Shown: one piece after another, positions 8,370-16,751 of the stretch
How positions within the stretch are numbered: position 1 is the stretch's first letter
How the letters are laid out: each line of letters begins with the position of its first letter
From: CAXBNV01 sp963977185
GTDB lineage: Bacteria; Pseudomonadota; Gammaproteobacteria; JAGOUU01
DNA: 21,749 bases
Reading direction: 5' to 3'
NCBI GenBank assembly: GCA_963977185.1
Contig: CAXBNV010000027.1
Coordinates: 1 to 21,749, forward strand
The notes under the pieces: generated by a model
Seen by the model: only the letters and a program-made list of their open reading frames with translations
Database searches by the model: none
Told to the model about the DNA's origin: nothing
Translations under genes and position numbers: made by a program

Positions 8370-10079
8370 TTAATCTTTATCTTCATCGCTCATTTCTTTT
8401 CTGAATAAATCTCCAAGAGAAGATGACATAGAAGACGATCCTGATGACATATTACCTTTCGCTGGACTTCCAGCTTTTTTAGGCTTTGTCTTAATTTCAG
8501 GAGCTTGTTTTTGTTCTTTAGTAGATAAATTAATCTTACGATTTCTTCTATCTATACTTAAAACAAATACATCTAATTCTTGACCTTCTTTTAATGCATC
8601 TGATAATTCAACACCTTTAGCATCAGAAAAATCAGAAGCTTTTAAAATACCTTCTAGACCTTCAGCTAATTGAATTACTGCAGCTTTAGCATCAACAGCA
8701 GTTACACTACCAGAAGCTTTAGAACCTCTGTCATTTTCTTCAGCAAAATTCATGAATGGATCATGTTGTAATTGCTTAACACCTAAAGAAATACGTTCTC
8801 TTTCAGCATCTACACCAAGAATAATAATTTCAATTTCTTGACCTTTTTTATACTGGCGAATTGCTTCTTCACCTGATGTGTTCCAAGAAATATCATTAAT
8901 ATGGATTAATCCATCAATATCGCCATCAAGACCAACAAATACACCAAAGTCTGTTATTGACTTAATTACACCTGTTAACTTGTCGCCTTTACCATGACTT
9001 TCTTCAAAGCTTTTCCATGGATTGTCTTGGCATTGCTTCATACCTAAAGAAATACGACGTTTTGCATCATCAAGTTCTAAAATTACAACTTCTACTGATT
9101 GACCAAGTTGCACAAATTTATGAGGATTAACATTTTTATTAGTCCAGTCCATTTCAGATATATGCACTAAACCTTCAATACCATCTGATATCTCAACAAA
9201 ACAACCGTAATCAGTAATATTAGATACAATACCCGGTACTTTTTGACTAACAACAAATTTATCTTGCATTGCCTTCCAAGGATCATCACCTAATTGCTTC
9301 AAGCCTAGTGATACACGAGATTTTTCTTTATCAAAGCTTAAAACTTTAACATTAATCTCATCACCTAATTGCATAATTTCTTTTGGATGTTTTATGCGCT
9401 TCCAAGACATATCTGTAATATGTAATAACCCATCAACACCACCTAAGTCTATAAATGCGCCGTAATCTGTTAGGTTTTTAACTACCCCTTTAACAGTTGC
9501 GCCTTCTTCTAATTTAGCTAATAGAGCTTCTCTATCTACGTTATTTTCAGAAGCAATAACAGATCTACGAGAAACAACTATATTATTTCTTATGTGATCA
9601 ACTTTAATTATTTTGAATTCTAAAGTTTTACCTTCTAAATCTAGGCCTTCTTTGACAGGTCTAATATCAACTAAAGATCCAGGTAAGAAAGCTTTAACGC
9701 CGCCTTGCATTTCTACAGTAAAACCACCTTTTACTCGACCAGTGATAGTACCTTCTACTGTTTCACCGCTTTCATAAAAACCAACAAGCTCGTGCCATGA
9801 TTTGATGCGTTTTGCTTTTTCACGAGATGCACCTGTTGCACCATTACCATCATCAATATAGTCAACTGCAATTTCAATTACATCACCAGGCTTTACTTCT
9901 AATTCATTATTTAAATTCATGAATTGTCTAGCAGGAACAATAGCTTCTGACTTTAAGCCAACATCAACAATGATAAAATCATCATAAATTTGTAAAACCG
10001 TGCCCTTAGTGATTGAATTACTATCAAATTCTAACGCATGACTTTCTTTGAAAATGTCAGCGAATTGTACATTACTCAT
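8370..10079 (-). CDS. rpsA: 30S ribosomal protein S1
   Basis: S1 binds mRNA on the small ribosomal subunit and helps initiate translation, especially on messages with weak Shine-Dalgarno sequences. The 569 residues (557 in E. coli) contain six S1 repeats at roughly 20-86, 105-170, 190-260, 277-347, 364-434 and 451-520. Repeats 3-5 carry the strong GLLHITDMSW / GLVHISEMDW / GLIHINDISW signatures. The first two are the divergent ribosome-binding repeats. A Lys/Ser/Gly-rich tail follows repeat 6. The ATG at 10079 has AAAGG at a good distance and matches the family N-terminus. The gene lies between cmk and ihfB in the usual order, with its own terminator downstream. Confidence 0.98.
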   Translation of the reverse strand: MSNVQFADIFKESHALEFDSNSITKGTVLQIYDDFIIVDVGLKSEAIVPARQFMNLNNELEVKPGDVIEIAVDYIDDGNGATGASREKAKRIKSWHELVGFYESGETVEGTITGRVKGGFTVEMQGGVKAFLPGSLVDIRPVKEGLDLEGKTLEFKIIKVDHIRNNIVVSRRSVIASENNVDREALLAKLEEGATVKGVVKNLTDYGAFIDLGGVDGLLHITDMSWKRIKHPKEIMQLGDEINVKVLSFDKEKSRVSLGLKQLGDDPWKAMQDKFVVSQKVPGIVSNITDYGCFVEISDGIEGLVHISEMDWTNKNVNPHKFVQLGQSVEVVILELDDAKRRISLGMKQCQDNPWKSFEESHGKGDKLTGVIKSITDFGVFVGLDGDIDGLIHINDISWNTSGEEAIRQYKKGQEIEIIILGVDAERERISLGVKQLQHDPFMNFAEENDRGSKASGSVTAVDAKAAVIQLAEGLEGILKASDFSDAKGVELSDALKEGQELDVFVLSIDRRNRKINLSTKEQKQAPEIKTKPKKAGSPAKGNMSSGSSSMSSSLGDLFRKEMSDEDKD

Positions 10080-10214
10080 ATAAGACCTTTGAATAAAGAA
10101 AAGAATAAAAATATAAAATTAAATATGGTTTAATTTTATATAATTAAAGTTAAATTAAACTCTACTAATAACCGATATTTAATATTTGAATTATTAGCAC
10201 CTATTCTTATTTTT

Positions 10215-10242
10215 AAAATAAAATAATTAGAGGACTAATTAT
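10215..10242 (-). terminator. Weak AT-rich terminator overlapping the cmk stop codon
   Basis: On the minus strand ATAATTAG (10242-10235), a TCCT loop, and CTAATTAT (10230-10223) form an 8-bp hairpin followed by TTTATTTT. It starts within the last codon of cmk. The stem has a single G-C pair, so it is probably partial, letting some gyrA-cmk transcripts reach rpsA. No convincing rpsA promoter could be picked from the AT-rich 10080-10238 gap. Confidence 0.4.
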
Positions 10243-10940
10243 ATAGAAGAAGTAGAAAAAACTTTTGAATAATGCCTCAAAGCAACCTCTAAAACTTGAT
10301 TAATACTAAGATTAGAATTATCTATAATCACAGCATCTTTAGCTGGCTTTAAAGGAGCGGCTATTCTATTAGAATCCCTATCGTCTCTTGCCTTTATTTC
10401 ACAAATAAGCTCCGCTAGGCTAACATGAATTCCTGCACCTTGCAACTGCAATAATCGCCTCTTAGCACGAACTTCTGCACTGGCAGTTAAATATATTTTT
10501 AATGATGCATCTGGAAATACAACCGTCCCCATATCTCTTCCATCAGCAACCAGTCCTGGCTGCTTTTGAAAGACTCTTTGGGATTCTAATAATGCTTGTC
10601 TTATTTGGGGAACTACCGCTATTTTTGATGCTAAATTTCCTATTTGCTCAGTACGAATTACATTAGTAATGTCTTTATTATCAAGTAATATTTTTGAATT
10701 AAACTTTAAATTAAAATTTAAAGCTTCTTTACATATAGCATCAATATTTACAGCATTTTCTAGATCAGTGTCTTTTGTAAATAATTTTTTACTATTTGCA
10801 ACAAAAGCTAATATTCGATACAAAGAGCCACTGTCTAAAAAATGCCAATTTAATTTTTCAGCAAGTTTATAACCAACTGTACCCTTGCCCGAACCTCCAG
10901 GACCGTCAAGAGCAATAACTGGTGCAGTTGCATCACTCAT
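10239..10940 (-). CDS. cmk: Cytidylate kinase
   Basis: Cmk phosphorylates CMP and dCMP with ATP to supply pyrimidine nucleotides. The 233 residues (E. coli 227) begin with the P-loop GPGGSGKGT at 13-21. They include the conserved substrate-binding motif VADGRDMGTVVFPDA and the lid region with RAKRR and ARDDRDSNRIAAPLKPA. The ATG at 10940 lies inside the end of gyrA, so the two frames overlap by 8 nt (ATGAGTGA) and cmk is probably translated by coupling. cmk next to rpsA is typical of gammaproteobacteria. The direct junction to gyrA is not. Confidence 0.97.
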   Translation of the reverse strand: MSDATAPVIALDGPGGSGKGTVGYKLAEKLNWHFLDSGSLYRILAFVANSKKLFTKDTDLENAVNIDAICKEALNFNLKFNSKILLDNKDITNVIRTEQIGNLASKIAVVPQIRQALLESQRVFQKQPGLVADGRDMGTVVFPDASLKIYLTASAEVRAKRRLLQLQGAGIHVSLAELICEIKARDDRDSNRIAAPLKPAKDAVIIDNSNLSINQVLEVALRHYSKVFSTSSI

Positions 10941-13602
10941 TTACTTCTTGCCCCTCTTGCTCTTCTTGCTCTTTATCTTCAACTTTGGCAACTTCGGCTA
11001 ACAACTCACCTTCATTTAGTCTAATTAATCTAACGCCTTGCGCTGATCTACCAAAAGAAGATATATCTCCAACTTTTAGTCTAACTAATTTACCGTTATT
11101 GCTAATAAGCATCATCTCATCAGAAGACACAACCTGTATAGCTCCAACAACATTACCATTTCTCTCTGATGCAGGTAATGCAACAACACCTTGTCCGCCT
11201 CGTTTAATAATTCTAAAATTATCAAAACTAGTTCTTTTGCCAAAGCCTTTTTCTGATACTATTAATAATTCTGGAGACTCTGGATCATTAGCTAGTAAAG
11301 CAATAACTTCTGCATCATTTTTTAATCTAATCCCTCTGATTCCTCTTGCAGTACGCCCCATGACTCGAATATCTTCTTCTTCAAATAAAATAGCCTTACC
11401 AGAACTACTAATTATCATTAACTGCTCATTACCATAACTAGTAATAACACCTTTCAATAGATCCCCTTCTCCTAACTCAACTGCTCTAAGACCACTAGAT
11501 CTTGGCTTTAAGAAATCAGAAAAATTCATTCTTTTTATATAACCATCTTTAGTAGCTATAACTATATGCTTAGGTAATTCTTTATTACTAAATTCTTTAA
11601 TACTAGAATCATTATTTTCAGACTGACCATCAGAATTTTCTGTATTTAAGTTTTTTTTATAATATTCTCTAGGTAAATCTAAAATTGCATTAATTTTCTC
11701 ATCTGGCTCAAGAGGCAATAAATTAATAATAGGCAACCCTCTTGCGATTCTACTTGCTTCTGGAATTTTATAGACATCAAGCCAATAAACTTTACCTCTG
11801 CTTGTAAAGCACATTAATTTATTTAAAGTATTAGTTGAAATTAGTTTTTCAACAAAATCCTCTGATTTTACTGAAGTAGCAGACTTTCCTTTACCACCTC
11901 GTCTTTGTGCTGAATATGACTCCAAAGGCTGATATTTAACATAACCTTTATGAGATAAAGTAACAACAACATCTTGTGGTGAAATTAAATCTTCATCTGT
12001 AATATCGCCAAGACTTCCTATAATTTCAGTTTTTCTTGCATCAGAAAATTTAGCTCTTACTTCATCTAATTCATTCACAATTACTTCTAAAAGCTTATCT
12101 TCATTATTTAAAATACCTAAATAATACTTAATATCTTCTAAAAGCTCTTTATATTCATTAATAATTCTATCTTGTTCAAGACCTGTTAACCTATGTAGTT
12201 TTAACTCTAAAATAGCTTGAGCCTGCTTACCTGATAGATGATATTTACTATCTTCTTGGATACCAAAAGTCTCGCCCTTATAAGATAAGTTGTCACTAAG
12301 ATAAGAGACATTATCCATTTTTTCATCATTTAATAATTCTGCAATAAACCCTGTTTCCCAAGCTTCATTTAATAATTTTTCTTTTGCAATTTTAGGATTA
12401 GGTGATGTTTTAATGAGCTGAATCATTTTTTCAATATTTACTAAAGCAATGGCAAGACCTTCTAATACATGGGCTTTCTCACGTGCCTTATTTAAATCAA
12501 AAATAGTTCTACGAGTAACAACTTCTCGACGATGTTTTAAAAACTCTTCAAGCAATTGTTTTAAAGTAAATATTTTAGGGCAACCATCATATAAAGCTAC
12601 CATATTTATTCCAAATACATTTTGCAGCTGAGTATAAGAATATAATTTATTTAATATAGCTTCGCCTGAAGAGCTTCTTTTAACAATAATAACAACTCGC
12701 ATACCATCTTTATCAGATTCATCTCTAATCTCAGATATACCTTCTATTTTTTTGTCTTTTACAAGCTCAGCAACTTTTTCAATTAGTTTTGCTTTATTTA
12801 CCTGATATGGCAGCTCTGTAATAATAATAGTCTCTCTTGAAGTTTTAGCATCAATCTCAACTTCTGCACGACCTCTTACATAGATGCGACCTTTTCCTGT
12901 CTTATAGGCCTGAATAATACCTTCTCTTCCGTTAATAATTCCCGCTGTTGGAAAGTCTGGTCCTGGAATATAATTAATTAATTCATCTAAACCAATATCT
13001 GGATTTTCAAGCAAAGCCTTGCAAGCATCTAGTACCTCACCCAAATTATGTGGCGCCATATTAGTTGCCATACCAACAGCAATACCAGTTGAACCATTTA
13101 CTAATAAATTAGGAATTCTTGTTGGCAAAACATTAGGAATAATTTCTGTGCCATCATAGTTAGGAGAGAAATCTACAGTTTCTTTTTCTAAATCTATTAA
13201 TAAACTATGGGCTAGTTTTGTCATTCTAATTTCAGTGTAACGCATTGCAGCAGGAGGATCGCCATCGACAGATCCAAAGTTTCCTTGACCATCAACTAAT
13301 CTATATCGCATAGAAAAATGTTGGGCCATACGAACTATGGTGTCATATACAGCTGTATCGCCATGAGGGTGATACTTACCAATAACGTCACCGACAATAC
13401 GGGCTGATTTTTTGTAAGCTTTATTGTAATCATTACCAAGCTCTCGCATTGCATATAAAACTCGCCTATGTACTGGCTTTAAACCATCTCTCACATCTGG
13501 CAATGCTCGGCCGATAATCACACTCATTGCATAATCTACATAAGACTGCTTTAACTCCTGTTCAATAGTTACCTGCTTAATTTTATGCAATTGCTCTGAC
13601 AT
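10933..13602 (-). CDS. gyrA: DNA gyrase subunit A
   Basis: GyrA is the DNA-breaking and wrapping subunit of gyrase, which introduces negative supercoils. The 889-residue protein keeps E. coli numbering through the active site: catalytic Tyr122 in AAMRYTE, and the quinolone region HPHGDTAVYD with Thr83 and Asp87. Thr83 rather than Ser is the natural state in Legionella and Pseudomonas, so it should not be read as acquired resistance. The C-terminal domain has the gyrase-specific box QRRGGKG, which separates it from topoisomerase IV ParC, followed by the beta-pinwheel repeats and an acidic tail (EEQEGQEVNE). The ATG at 13602 has an AGGA upstream. It heads the minus-strand housekeeping block and diverges from hmgA. 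Confidence 0.98.
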   Translation of the reverse strand: MSEQLHKIKQVTIEQELKQSYVDYAMSVIIGRALPDVRDGLKPVHRRVLYAMRELGNDYNKAYKKSARIVGDVIGKYHPHGDTAVYDTIVRMAQHFSMRYRLVDGQGNFGSVDGDPPAAMRYTEIRMTKLAHSLLIDLEKETVDFSPNYDGTEIIPNVLPTRIPNLLVNGSTGIAVGMATNMAPHNLGEVLDACKALLENPDIGLDELINYIPGPDFPTAGIINGREGIIQAYKTGKGRIYVRGRAEVEIDAKTSRETIIITELPYQVNKAKLIEKVAELVKDKKIEGISEIRDESDKDGMRVVIIVKRSSSGEAILNKLYSYTQLQNVFGINMVALYDGCPKIFTLKQLLEEFLKHRREVVTRRTIFDLNKAREKAHVLEGLAIALVNIEKMIQLIKTSPNPKIAKEKLLNEAWETGFIAELLNDEKMDNVSYLSDNLSYKGETFGIQEDSKYHLSGKQAQAILELKLHRLTGLEQDRIINEYKELLEDIKYYLGILNNEDKLLEVIVNELDEVRAKFSDARKTEIIGSLGDITDEDLISPQDVVVTLSHKGYVKYQPLESYSAQRRGGKGKSATSVKSEDFVEKLISTNTLNKLMCFTSRGKVYWLDVYKIPEASRIARGLPIINLLPLEPDEKINAILDLPREYYKKNLNTENSDGQSENNDSSIKEFSNKELPKHIVIATKDGYIKRMNFSDFLKPRSSGLRAVELGEGDLLKGVITSYGNEQLMIISSSGKAILFEEEDIRVMGRTARGIRGIRLKNDAEVIALLANDPESPELLIVSEKGFGKRTSFDNFRIIKRGGQGVVALPASERNGNVVGAIQVVSSDEMMLISNNGKLVRLKVGDISSFGRSAQGVRLIRLNEGELLAEVAKVEDKEQEEQEGQEVNE

Positions 13603-13688
13603 ATCGTGTTCCTATTTGATTCTGAAATTTAAACTAATCCCAATTTCTTTCTAAATTTTTAAAAAGAATTCTGGCAATTTAATGTTAT

Positions 13689-13697
13689 ATTCTATCA
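13689..13697 (-). promoter_or_regulatory. Possible extended -10 promoter of gyrA
   Basis: On the minus strand TGATAGAAT (13697-13689) matches the extended -10 form TGnTATAAT with one mismatch. It lies about 87 nt upstream of the gyrA ATG. No -35 is recognisable at 17 nt, which an extended -10 does not strictly need. It lies in the 192-nt divergent region between gyrA and hmgA. Confidence 0.3.
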
Positions 13698-13756
13698 CAA
13701 AAGTATTGTTTTCTGGTAAAATAATTAGAGTCTATAGCTGAAAAATATGAAATAAA

Positions 13757-13762
13757 TATAAT
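13757..13762 (+). promoter_or_regulatory. Possible -10 box upstream of hmgA
   Basis: A perfect TATAAT lies 32 nt before the hmgA ATG. No -35 sequence is recognisable at 16-18 nt. The surrounding DNA is very A/T rich, so this may be chance. The ribosome binding site AAGGATAAGGA just downstream is strong. Confidence 0.25.
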
Positions 13763-13794
13763 ATAAATCTAATATAAAGGATAAGGACATAAAT

Positions 13795-15126
13795 ATGCAG
13801 GATGCAGATAAGATAATTAATTTACCCAAGTTAAAGTATTTAAGTGGACTACATAATATTTTCGAAACTGAATCCTTAGATAATGCTCTGCCAAAAAGTC
13901 AAAATTCTCCACAACACTGTCCATACGGCTTATATGCTGAGCAAATCAATGGCAGCGCATTTACAGCACCACGGCACACTAACTTACACACTTGGTTATA
14001 TAAAATTTTGCCATCAGCTGTACATTCAGAATATAAGTTACATCAAGTACAAAATTTTGCTCATCATGATAAAAAAGAAAATTTAACATCACCAGCTTTT
14101 CAACTAAGATGGAACCCGCAAAAATATCCAAACAACCCTACTAGTTTTTATGATAGCATTATGCCTTTGCTTTATAATGCAAACCCTCAAGATCGTATCG
14201 GCGGAGCTATTCATTTATATAATTCAAATAAAAATGTCGATAACATTGCTTTTGCTAATAATGACGGAGAATTACTAATTATTCCTCAAGAAGGTCATTT
14301 ATTAGTTACAACAGAAATGGGGAAATTGGCAGTCTCACCTCATGAAATAATTATTATTCCAAGAGGAATTAGATTTTCTGTAACTTTATTAACACAAAAA
14401 TCCAAAGGTTATATTTTAGAAAATTTTGGACCTATATTAAATTTACCAGAGCTTGGACCAATTGGCGCCAATGGTCTTGCTAACCCTAAAGATTTTTTAT
14501 ATCCAACTTCATATTTTGAAGATCATAATATTAATTATAAATTATTAACTAAATTCCAAAATAATATTTTTGCAGCTGATATAAATTATTCTCCATTCAA
14601 TACAGTTGCATGGCGCGGTAACTATGCTCCATATAAATATAACTTAGATTTATTTAATGCTATAAACACAGTTAACTTTGATCATGCAGATCCATCGATA
14701 TTTACGGTATTAACTTCTACTTCACCGTATATAGGTACAGCAAACATTGATTTTGTCATATTTCCAAAAAGATGGCATGTTACTGAGCATACTTTTAGAC
14801 CACCTTATTTTCACCGAAATATTATGAATGAATATATGGGATTAATAACCGGTCAATATGATGCTAAAGAAACAGGGTTCACTCCAGGTGGTGGCAGTTT
14901 ACATAATTGTATGGCAGCACATGGTCCAGATAGGAATATTGTTGAAAAAACCTTACACTCAACATTACAACCAGAAAAAACAGATAACACTTTAGCATTT
15001 ATGTTTGAAAGTTCAAGGCCATGGATACCAACAAAATTGGCTCTTGATAGTAATTTATTACAACAAGATTATAATAAGTGTTGGCTAGATATTGAAAAAC
15101 ATTTCCCAAATGAACAAAAACTCTAA
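13795..15126 (+). CDS. hmgA: Homogentisate 1,2-dioxygenase
   Basis: HmgA opens the aromatic ring of homogentisate with O2 and Fe(II) to give maleylacetoacetate, a central step of tyrosine and phenylalanine breakdown. The 443 residues match the family length. The iron ligands correspond to human HGD: His340 and Glu346 in FHRNIMNEYMGL, and His376 in HNCMAAHGPD. The catalytic His297 sits in FDHADPSIFTVLTS and His370 is also kept. The start is well supported by AAGGATAAGGA a few bases upstream. The other tyrosine-pathway genes (hpd, maiA, fahA) are not in the window. The 3' end overlaps the following pilin-like gene. The enzyme is probably active. Loss of such an enzyme elsewhere leads to brown pyomelanin. 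Confidence 0.97.
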   Translation: MQDADKIINLPKLKYLSGLHNIFETESLDNALPKSQNSPQHCPYGLYAEQINGSAFTAPRHTNLHTWLYKILPSAVHSEYKLHQVQNFAHHDKKENLTSPAFQLRWNPQKYPNNPTSFYDSIMPLLYNANPQDRIGGAIHLYNSNKNVDNIAFANNDGELLIIPQEGHLLVTTEMGKLAVSPHEIIIIPRGIRFSVTLLTQKSKGYILENFGPILNLPELGPIGANGLANPKDFLYPTSYFEDHNINYKLLTKFQNNIFAADINYSPFNTVAWRGNYAPYKYNLDLFNAINTVNFDHADPSIFTVLTSTSPYIGTANIDFVIFPKRWHVTEHTFRPPYFHRNIMNEYMGLITGQYDAKETGFTPGGGSLHNCMAAHGPDRNIVEKTLHSTLQPEKTDNTLAFMFESSRPWIPTKLALDSNLLQQDYNKCWLDIEKHFPNEQKL

Positions 15127-15616
15127 ATATTATCTAAAAAACAGTAACTATATCCAAACGGGTCTTTCTTTATTAGAAGCACTGTTAGGAATACTAATAT
15201 TAACTACAATAACAATAAGCTCATCTCAGCTTTTGTTACCTAGTATATATAGTTGGCATGATAAAACGATAATAAATGCTATTAGTAATTTTTTAACCAA
15301 AATAAAAAACCAAGCTGTAATTACAGATAGCCTTATAGAAATTCAAATAAAAAAGAATAATACTTTTGAGGCTTTTATAGCTAATCATAAAAGTCATTAT
15401 AAAATTATAGATAGATTAAATTTAAATAATTATTTATTTAAAGATTATAAAATTAATTATAAAAGTTTTTATAGTAAAAAAAATATTATCTTCTCAGGAG
15501 TAAATTATAAAGACTATTCGAATGGCAATTTAATAATTCATAATAATTATAGTAATAAAGAGTATACAATAACTATTAATAAAGCAGGTAGAATTGTAAA
15601 TAAAGGCTTTACTTAA
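15110..15616 (+). CDS. Type IV prepilin / type II pseudopilin-like protein (FimT/GspH type)
   Basis: The N-terminus carries a prepilin peptidase site. A short basic/polar leader ends in TG and is followed by LSLLEALLGILILTT, with Glu at +5 of the mature protein and a long hydrophobic helix. The C-terminal INKAGRIVNKG resembles the conserved ending of GspH/FimT minor pilins. With the ATG at 15110 the precursor is 168 residues. A TTG at 15092 would lengthen the leader by six residues and is less likely. No ribosome binding site is visible. The frame overlaps the end of hmgA by 17 nt, so translation is probably coupled. It stands alone, without other pilus or secretion genes. It may be a minor pilin or an orphan pseudopilin, and the assignment to one system is open. 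Confidence 0.75.
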   Translation: MNKNSKYYLKNSNYIQTGLSLLEALLGILILTTITISSSQLLLPSIYSWHDKTIINAISNFLTKIKNQAVITDSLIEIQIKKNNTFEAFIANHKSHYKIIDRLNLNNYLFKDYKINYKSFYSKKNIIFSGVNYKDYSNGNLIIHNNYSNKEYTITINKAGRIVNKGFT

Positions 15617-15638
15617 AAAATAATTCCAGTAAACTAAT

Positions 15639-15669
15639 TAGCTATATAACAAAATAGTTAGAGTTTTTA
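15639..15669 (+). terminator. Weak terminator after the pilin-like gene
   Basis: TAGCTAT (15639-15645) pairs with ATAGTTA (15654-15660), allowing one G-U pair, around an 8-nt loop. It is followed by GAGTTTTTAT. The stem is short and weak, so it may allow read-through into the next gene. Confidence 0.35.
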
Positions 15670-15681
15670 TTAGGAGTATAT

Positions 15682-16665
15682 ATGCCTACATTAATGTACA
15701 GATTAGAACAAGAAACGAACAAAGCGAATAAATCCAATAAAAACAATAAACTAACTGCAGTTTTATTAGAGTCATTAAGATTATTCAAAGGTGAAATTAG
15801 TCAAATAAGCCTAATGAAGAATATCTCTGGGATTATGCTAACCGAACAAAAATCAATAAATACACAAGCAACTTCAATGCCTTTAAGTGATTTTTTGAAC
15901 GAAAAGCTAACAAAGTTAATACAGAATTTACCAGAAACAGTTGAACAAAGGCCAGAAAACAACACAGCCTCATTTAAAGAAAGAATGGATAATTCTACAG
16001 GTATGAATGATAATTTTGGAATTGCTTTTGATTTTTTCAAAGATGTTGTTTGGGACTATTCTATAAATTTATTCCAAATAATTATGGGTTCAAAAAATCC
16101 TGCTGCTTCTTTATACGAATATACTAATGAAACATCAAAACAAGTTTTAAGCCATTTAAAATCTCAAGAAATTAATCAAGATACTTATGGCCAAGTAAAA
16201 AAAATACTACAAAATATAAACAATAATCTTTGGAAAATACAAAAAGAGCAGCGAATCCAAAATATTGATGAAGTAATAAACTTTAAATTAGCCGGGCTAA
16301 TTTTTGCGTCTTCTTTTATGCTTGCAACTTTAAGTATTATAGCTCCTGTTATTGGTATGTCTGTTGGCTTTTCATCTGTTATGAGCTCCTTATATTTATC
16401 TGCAGGCGTTGCTGGATTAAGTGCTGGCGCATTTGTTTTATCTTACTTAGAAAAAGCCGATTTAGCTATTAGAGGATCTGATACATATTCACTTATAATA
16501 ACTAAATTTGCGGAAGAATCTTATGATAACCTAGTATCTTTACTTAGCCCAGTTATTAATTTTTATAATGATTTCATGGGTAATGACACTACTGTTTTTT
16601 ATGAAGAAAATACAGATGTTTTAAATAATGCTTGCGAACAATTAATTAAAACACATTCTTTATAA
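15682..16665 (+). CDS. Unrecognised 327-aa protein with C-terminal membrane hairpin
   Basis: I do not recognise a family. The start is secure: TAGGAG lies 5 nt before the ATG. The first 200 residues are polar, Asn/Lys/Gln-rich and predicted helical. Two hydrophobic, Gly/Ser/Ala-rich segments follow at about 203-226 and 232-254, separated by only a few residues, so they look like a tight membrane hairpin. A further 70-residue helical tail ends the protein. There is no signal peptide. The gene lies between a pilin-like gene and the bat operon but has its own ribosome site and is separated from moxR by a promoter. The hairpin layout resembles membrane-targeted effectors or pore/scaffold proteins, but nothing in the sequence proves a role. 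Confidence 0.8.
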   Translation: MPTLMYRLEQETNKANKSNKNNKLTAVLLESLRLFKGEISQISLMKNISGIMLTEQKSINTQATSMPLSDFLNEKLTKLIQNLPETVEQRPENNTASFKERMDNSTGMNDNFGIAFDFFKDVVWDYSINLFQIIMGSKNPAASLYEYTNETSKQVLSHLKSQEINQDTYGQVKKILQNINNNLWKIQKEQRIQNIDEVINFKLAGLIFASSFMLATLSIIAPVIGMSVGFSSVMSSLYLSAGVAGLSAGAFVLSYLEKADLAIRGSDTYSLIITKFAEESYDNLVSLLSPVINFYNDFMGNDTTVFYEENTDVLNNACEQLIKTHSL

Positions 16666-16679
16666 TTTTATATCATTAG

Positions 16680-16709
16680 TTGACGAACACTAACGTTATT
16701 ATATATTAT
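16680..16709 (+). promoter_or_regulatory. Likely promoter of the moxR-bat operon
   Basis: TTGACG (16680-16685) matches the -35 consensus at five of six positions. TATTAT (16704-16709, 18-nt spacing) or TATATT (16702-16707, 16-nt spacing) matches the -10 at five of six. Either would start transcription about 36 nt before the moxR ATG. Confidence 0.5.
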
Positions 16710-16742
16710 AAATATTAACTACTTTATTAATATTTATAATAT
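16703..16742. repeat. 16-bp perfect A/T palindrome between promoter and moxR
   Basis: Positions 16703-16718 and 16727-16742 are exact inverted repeats of 16 bp, entirely A/T, around the 8-nt loop CTACTTTA. The left arm covers the proposed -10 and the right arm ends 9 nt before the moxR ATG. In RNA it would form a hairpin where the ribosome site should be. In DNA it could be an operator. It could also be a weak terminator for the upstream gene, although no T-run follows. Confidence 0.7.
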
Positions 16743-16751
16743 TTTATAAAA

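Noticed and set aside
10922..11437. Plus-strand 171-codon open frame rich in Ser and Leu
   Set aside because: It lies entirely opposite gyrA and part of cmk, its composition is that of an antisense reading of those genes, and it has no ribosome site.
13171..13365. GyrA Thr83 as acquired quinolone resistance
   Set aside because: Thr at this position is the natural residue in Legionella and Pseudomonas, and Asp87 is unchanged.
13883..14086. 67-codon plus-strand frame inside hmgA
   Set aside because: It is a shifted frame within a gene whose catalytic residues are all in the other frame.
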